Below are positions 62,005 through 64,000 of a stretch of 64,000 nucleotides of DNA, in pieces. A model generated the notes under the pieces. It was not told where the DNA came from and did not search any database. It saw only the letters and a program-made list of their open reading frames with translations. The DNA comes from Paralithodes platypus (taxonomy: Eukaryota > Arthropoda > Malacostraca > Decapoda > Lithodidae). Within the stretch, counting starts at the first letter, position 1. Each line of letters starts with the position of its first letter. Made by a program: the position numbers and the translations under genes. The DNA lies in NCBI GenBank assembly GCA_032716605.1, contig CM064569.1, positions 11,749,493 through 11,813,492 on the forward strand, given 5' to 3'.

Positions 62005-64000
62005 GACCACACCACTCTGGTAGCTACCAGTCTCTCACACTGAGCTACTGGACCACACCACTCTGGTAGCTACCAGCCTCTCACACGGACCTACTGGACC
62101 ACACCACTCTGGTAGCTGCCAGCCTCTTACACTGAGCTACTGGACCACACCACTCTGGTAGCTACCAGCCTCTCACACTGAGCTACTGGATCACACCACT
62201 CTGGTAGCTGCCAGCCTCTCACACTGAGATACTGGACCACACCACTCTGGTAGATACCAGCCTCTCACACTGAGCTACTGGACAACACCACTCTGGTAGC
62301 TGCCAGCCTCTTACACTGAGCTACTGGACCACACCACTCTGGTAGCTACCAGCCTCTCACACTGAGCTACTGGACCACACCACTCTGGTAGCTACCAGCC
62401 TCTCACACTGAGCTAGCGGACCACACCACTCTGGTAGCTACCAGTCTCTTACACTGAGCTACTGGACCACACCACTCTGGTAGCTACCAGCCTCTTACAC
62501 TGAGCTACTCTGGTAGCTACCAGCCTCTCACACTGAGCTACTGGACCACACCTCTCTGGTAGCTACCAGCCTGTCACACTGATCTACTGGACCACACCAA
62601 TCTGGTAGCTACCAGCCTCTCACACTGAGCTACTGGACCACACCACTCTGGTAGCTGCCAGCCTCTCACACTGAGCTACTGGACCACACCACTCTGGTAG
62701 CTACCAGCCTCTCACACTGAGCTACTGGACCACATCACTCTGGTAGCTGCCAGCCTCTAACACTGAGCTACTGGAGCACACCACTCTGTTAGCTGCCAGC
62801 CTCTCACACTGAGGTACTGGACCACATCACTCTGGTAGCTACCACCCTCTCACACTGAGCTACTGGACCACACCACTCTGGTAGCTGCCAGCCTCTCATA
62901 CTGAGCTACTGGATCACACCACTCTGGTAGCTGCCAGCCTCTCACACTGAGCTACTGGACCACACCACTCTGGTAGCTACCAGCCTCTCACACTGAGCTA
63001 CTGGACCACACCACTCTGGTAGCTACCAGCCTCTCACACTGAGCTACTGGATCACACCACTCTGGTAGCTGCCAGCCTCTCACACTGAGCTACTGGACCA
63101 CACCACTCTGGTAGCTACCAGCCTCTCACACTGAGCTACTGGACCACACCACTCTGGTAGCTACCAGCCTCTCATACTGAGCTACTGGACCACACCCCTC
63201 TGGTAGCTGCCAGCCTCTCACACTGAGCTACTGGAGCACACCACTCTGTTAGCTGCCAGCCTCTCACACTGAGGTACTGGACCACATCACTCTGGTAGCT
63301 ACCAGCCTCTCACACTGAGCTACTGGACCACACCACTCTGGTAGCTGCCAGCCTCTCATACTGAGCTACTGGACCACACCACTCTGGTAGCTACCAGCCT
63401 CTTACACTGAGCTACTGGATCACACCACTCTGGTAGCTGCCAGCCTCTCACACTGAGCTACTGGACCACACCACTCTGGTAGCTACCAGCCTCTCACACT
63501 GAGCTACTGGACCACACCACTCTGGTAGCTACCAGCCTCTCACACTGAGCTACTGGATCACACCACTCTGGTAGCTGCCAGCCTCTCACACTGAGCTACT
63601 GGACCACACCACTCTGGTAGCTACCAGCCTCTCACACTGAGCTACTGGACCACACCACTCTGGTAGCTACCAGCCTCTCATACTGAGCTACTGGACCACA
63701 CCACTCTGGTAGCTGCCAGCCTCTCACACTGAGCTACTGGACCACACCACTCTGGTAGCTGCCAGCTTCTCACACTGAGCTACTGGACCACACCACCCTG
63801 GTAGTTACCAGCCTCTTACACTGAGCTACTGGACCACACCACTCTGGTAGCTGCCAGCCTATCACACTGAGCTACTGGACCACACCACTCTGGTAGCTAC
63901 CAGCCTCTCACACTGAGCTAGCGGACCACACCACTCTGGTAGCTACCAGCCTCTCACACTGAGCTACTGGACCACACCACTCTGGTAGCTACCAGCCTCT
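62005..64000. repeat. Satellite, 46 bp unit, about 43 copies, continues past the window
   Basis: The unit runs GACCACACCACTCTGGTAGC through TACCAGCCTCTCACACTGAG to CTACTG. It contains the 14 bp perfect palindrome CTGGTAGCTACCAG, which in many units is the variant CTGGTAGCTGCCAG. One shortened unit lies near 62497-62530. Variant-bearing blocks recur at 62771 and 63231, 460 bp (10 units) apart. Confidence 0.97.

Noticed and set aside
62005..64000. CRISPR-like appearance of the regular repeats.
   Set aside because: There are no unique spacers. The whole 46 bp unit repeats, so it is a satellite, and the context is eukaryotic.

Overview
This window looks like a repeat-dense stretch of an invertebrate nuclear genome. 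I found no host gene that I can defend. The organism is probably an arthropod and perhaps a decapod crustacean, but this is an inference from the mixture of elements (BEL/Pao, Ty3/gypsy, a Gmr1-like Ty3 lineage, CR1 with an esterase ORF1, an RT with a restriction-like nuclease, piggyBac) and the many CT and TA microsatellites. No sequence identifies the species.

Left part (1-15.8 kb). A minus-strand BEL/Pao element (gag, protease, RT) runs off the left edge. A truncated LTR of another family (4687-5928) abuts a minus-strand Ty3/gypsy element in the usual order gag-PR-RT-RH-INT (5929-9810), which has a tRNA-Leu-type primer site and a long 5' LTR to its right containing 135-138 bp tandem repeats. 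Next come arms of a hairpin element family, a MITE-like element made of GAGTCAC-type repeats with inverted ends, and an LTR scrap at 15424-15795.

Nested block (16.0-21.3 kb). A 5'-truncated RT element with a C-terminal CCHC finger and PD-(D/E)XK-like nuclease was split by a 3,545 bp piggyBac-type transposon. The transposon has a duplicated TTAA, inverted ends and a first transposase exon with a splice donor. The host element's reading frame resumes exactly across the TTAA.

Main block (21.3-55.7 kb). Five copies (A-E) of one non-autonomous LTR element lie head to tail and share LTRs, with a period of about 6.12-6.13 kb. Each keeps gag, zinc knuckle and protease, but all have lost the integrase, the RT catalytic core and most of RNase H. 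Where that region survives (A, C, D) they also carry an unrecognised block of about 200 residues. Copies C, D and E share a DTG-to-DTS change in the protease and a His-to-Tyr change in the zinc knuckle. Copy A has the ancestral residues at both sites. A complete-looking CR1 LINE (26762-32394) sits inside the LTR between A and B, and B is reduced by a 4.4 kb deletion. Copy E breaks inside its protease gene and is joined, in inverted orientation, to a related but diverged element F. F carries gag-PR-INT-RT in that order, i.e. integrase before RT, the Gmr1-type arrangement.

Right part (55.7-64 kb). This holds TTAA-bounded hairpin elements, a 189 bp piggyBac-like MITE that shares a TTAA with one of them, a 2.7 kb element with inverted repeats of about 140 bp, long TA tracts, a decayed LINE RT fragment, and a 46 bp satellite with an internal palindrome and a partial 10-unit higher-order period that continues past the window.

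The elements interact only as nested or recombining parasites. The plausible functional link is that an F-like autonomous relative could have supplied integrase and RT in trans to the A-E type, because they share LTR termini and primer site.
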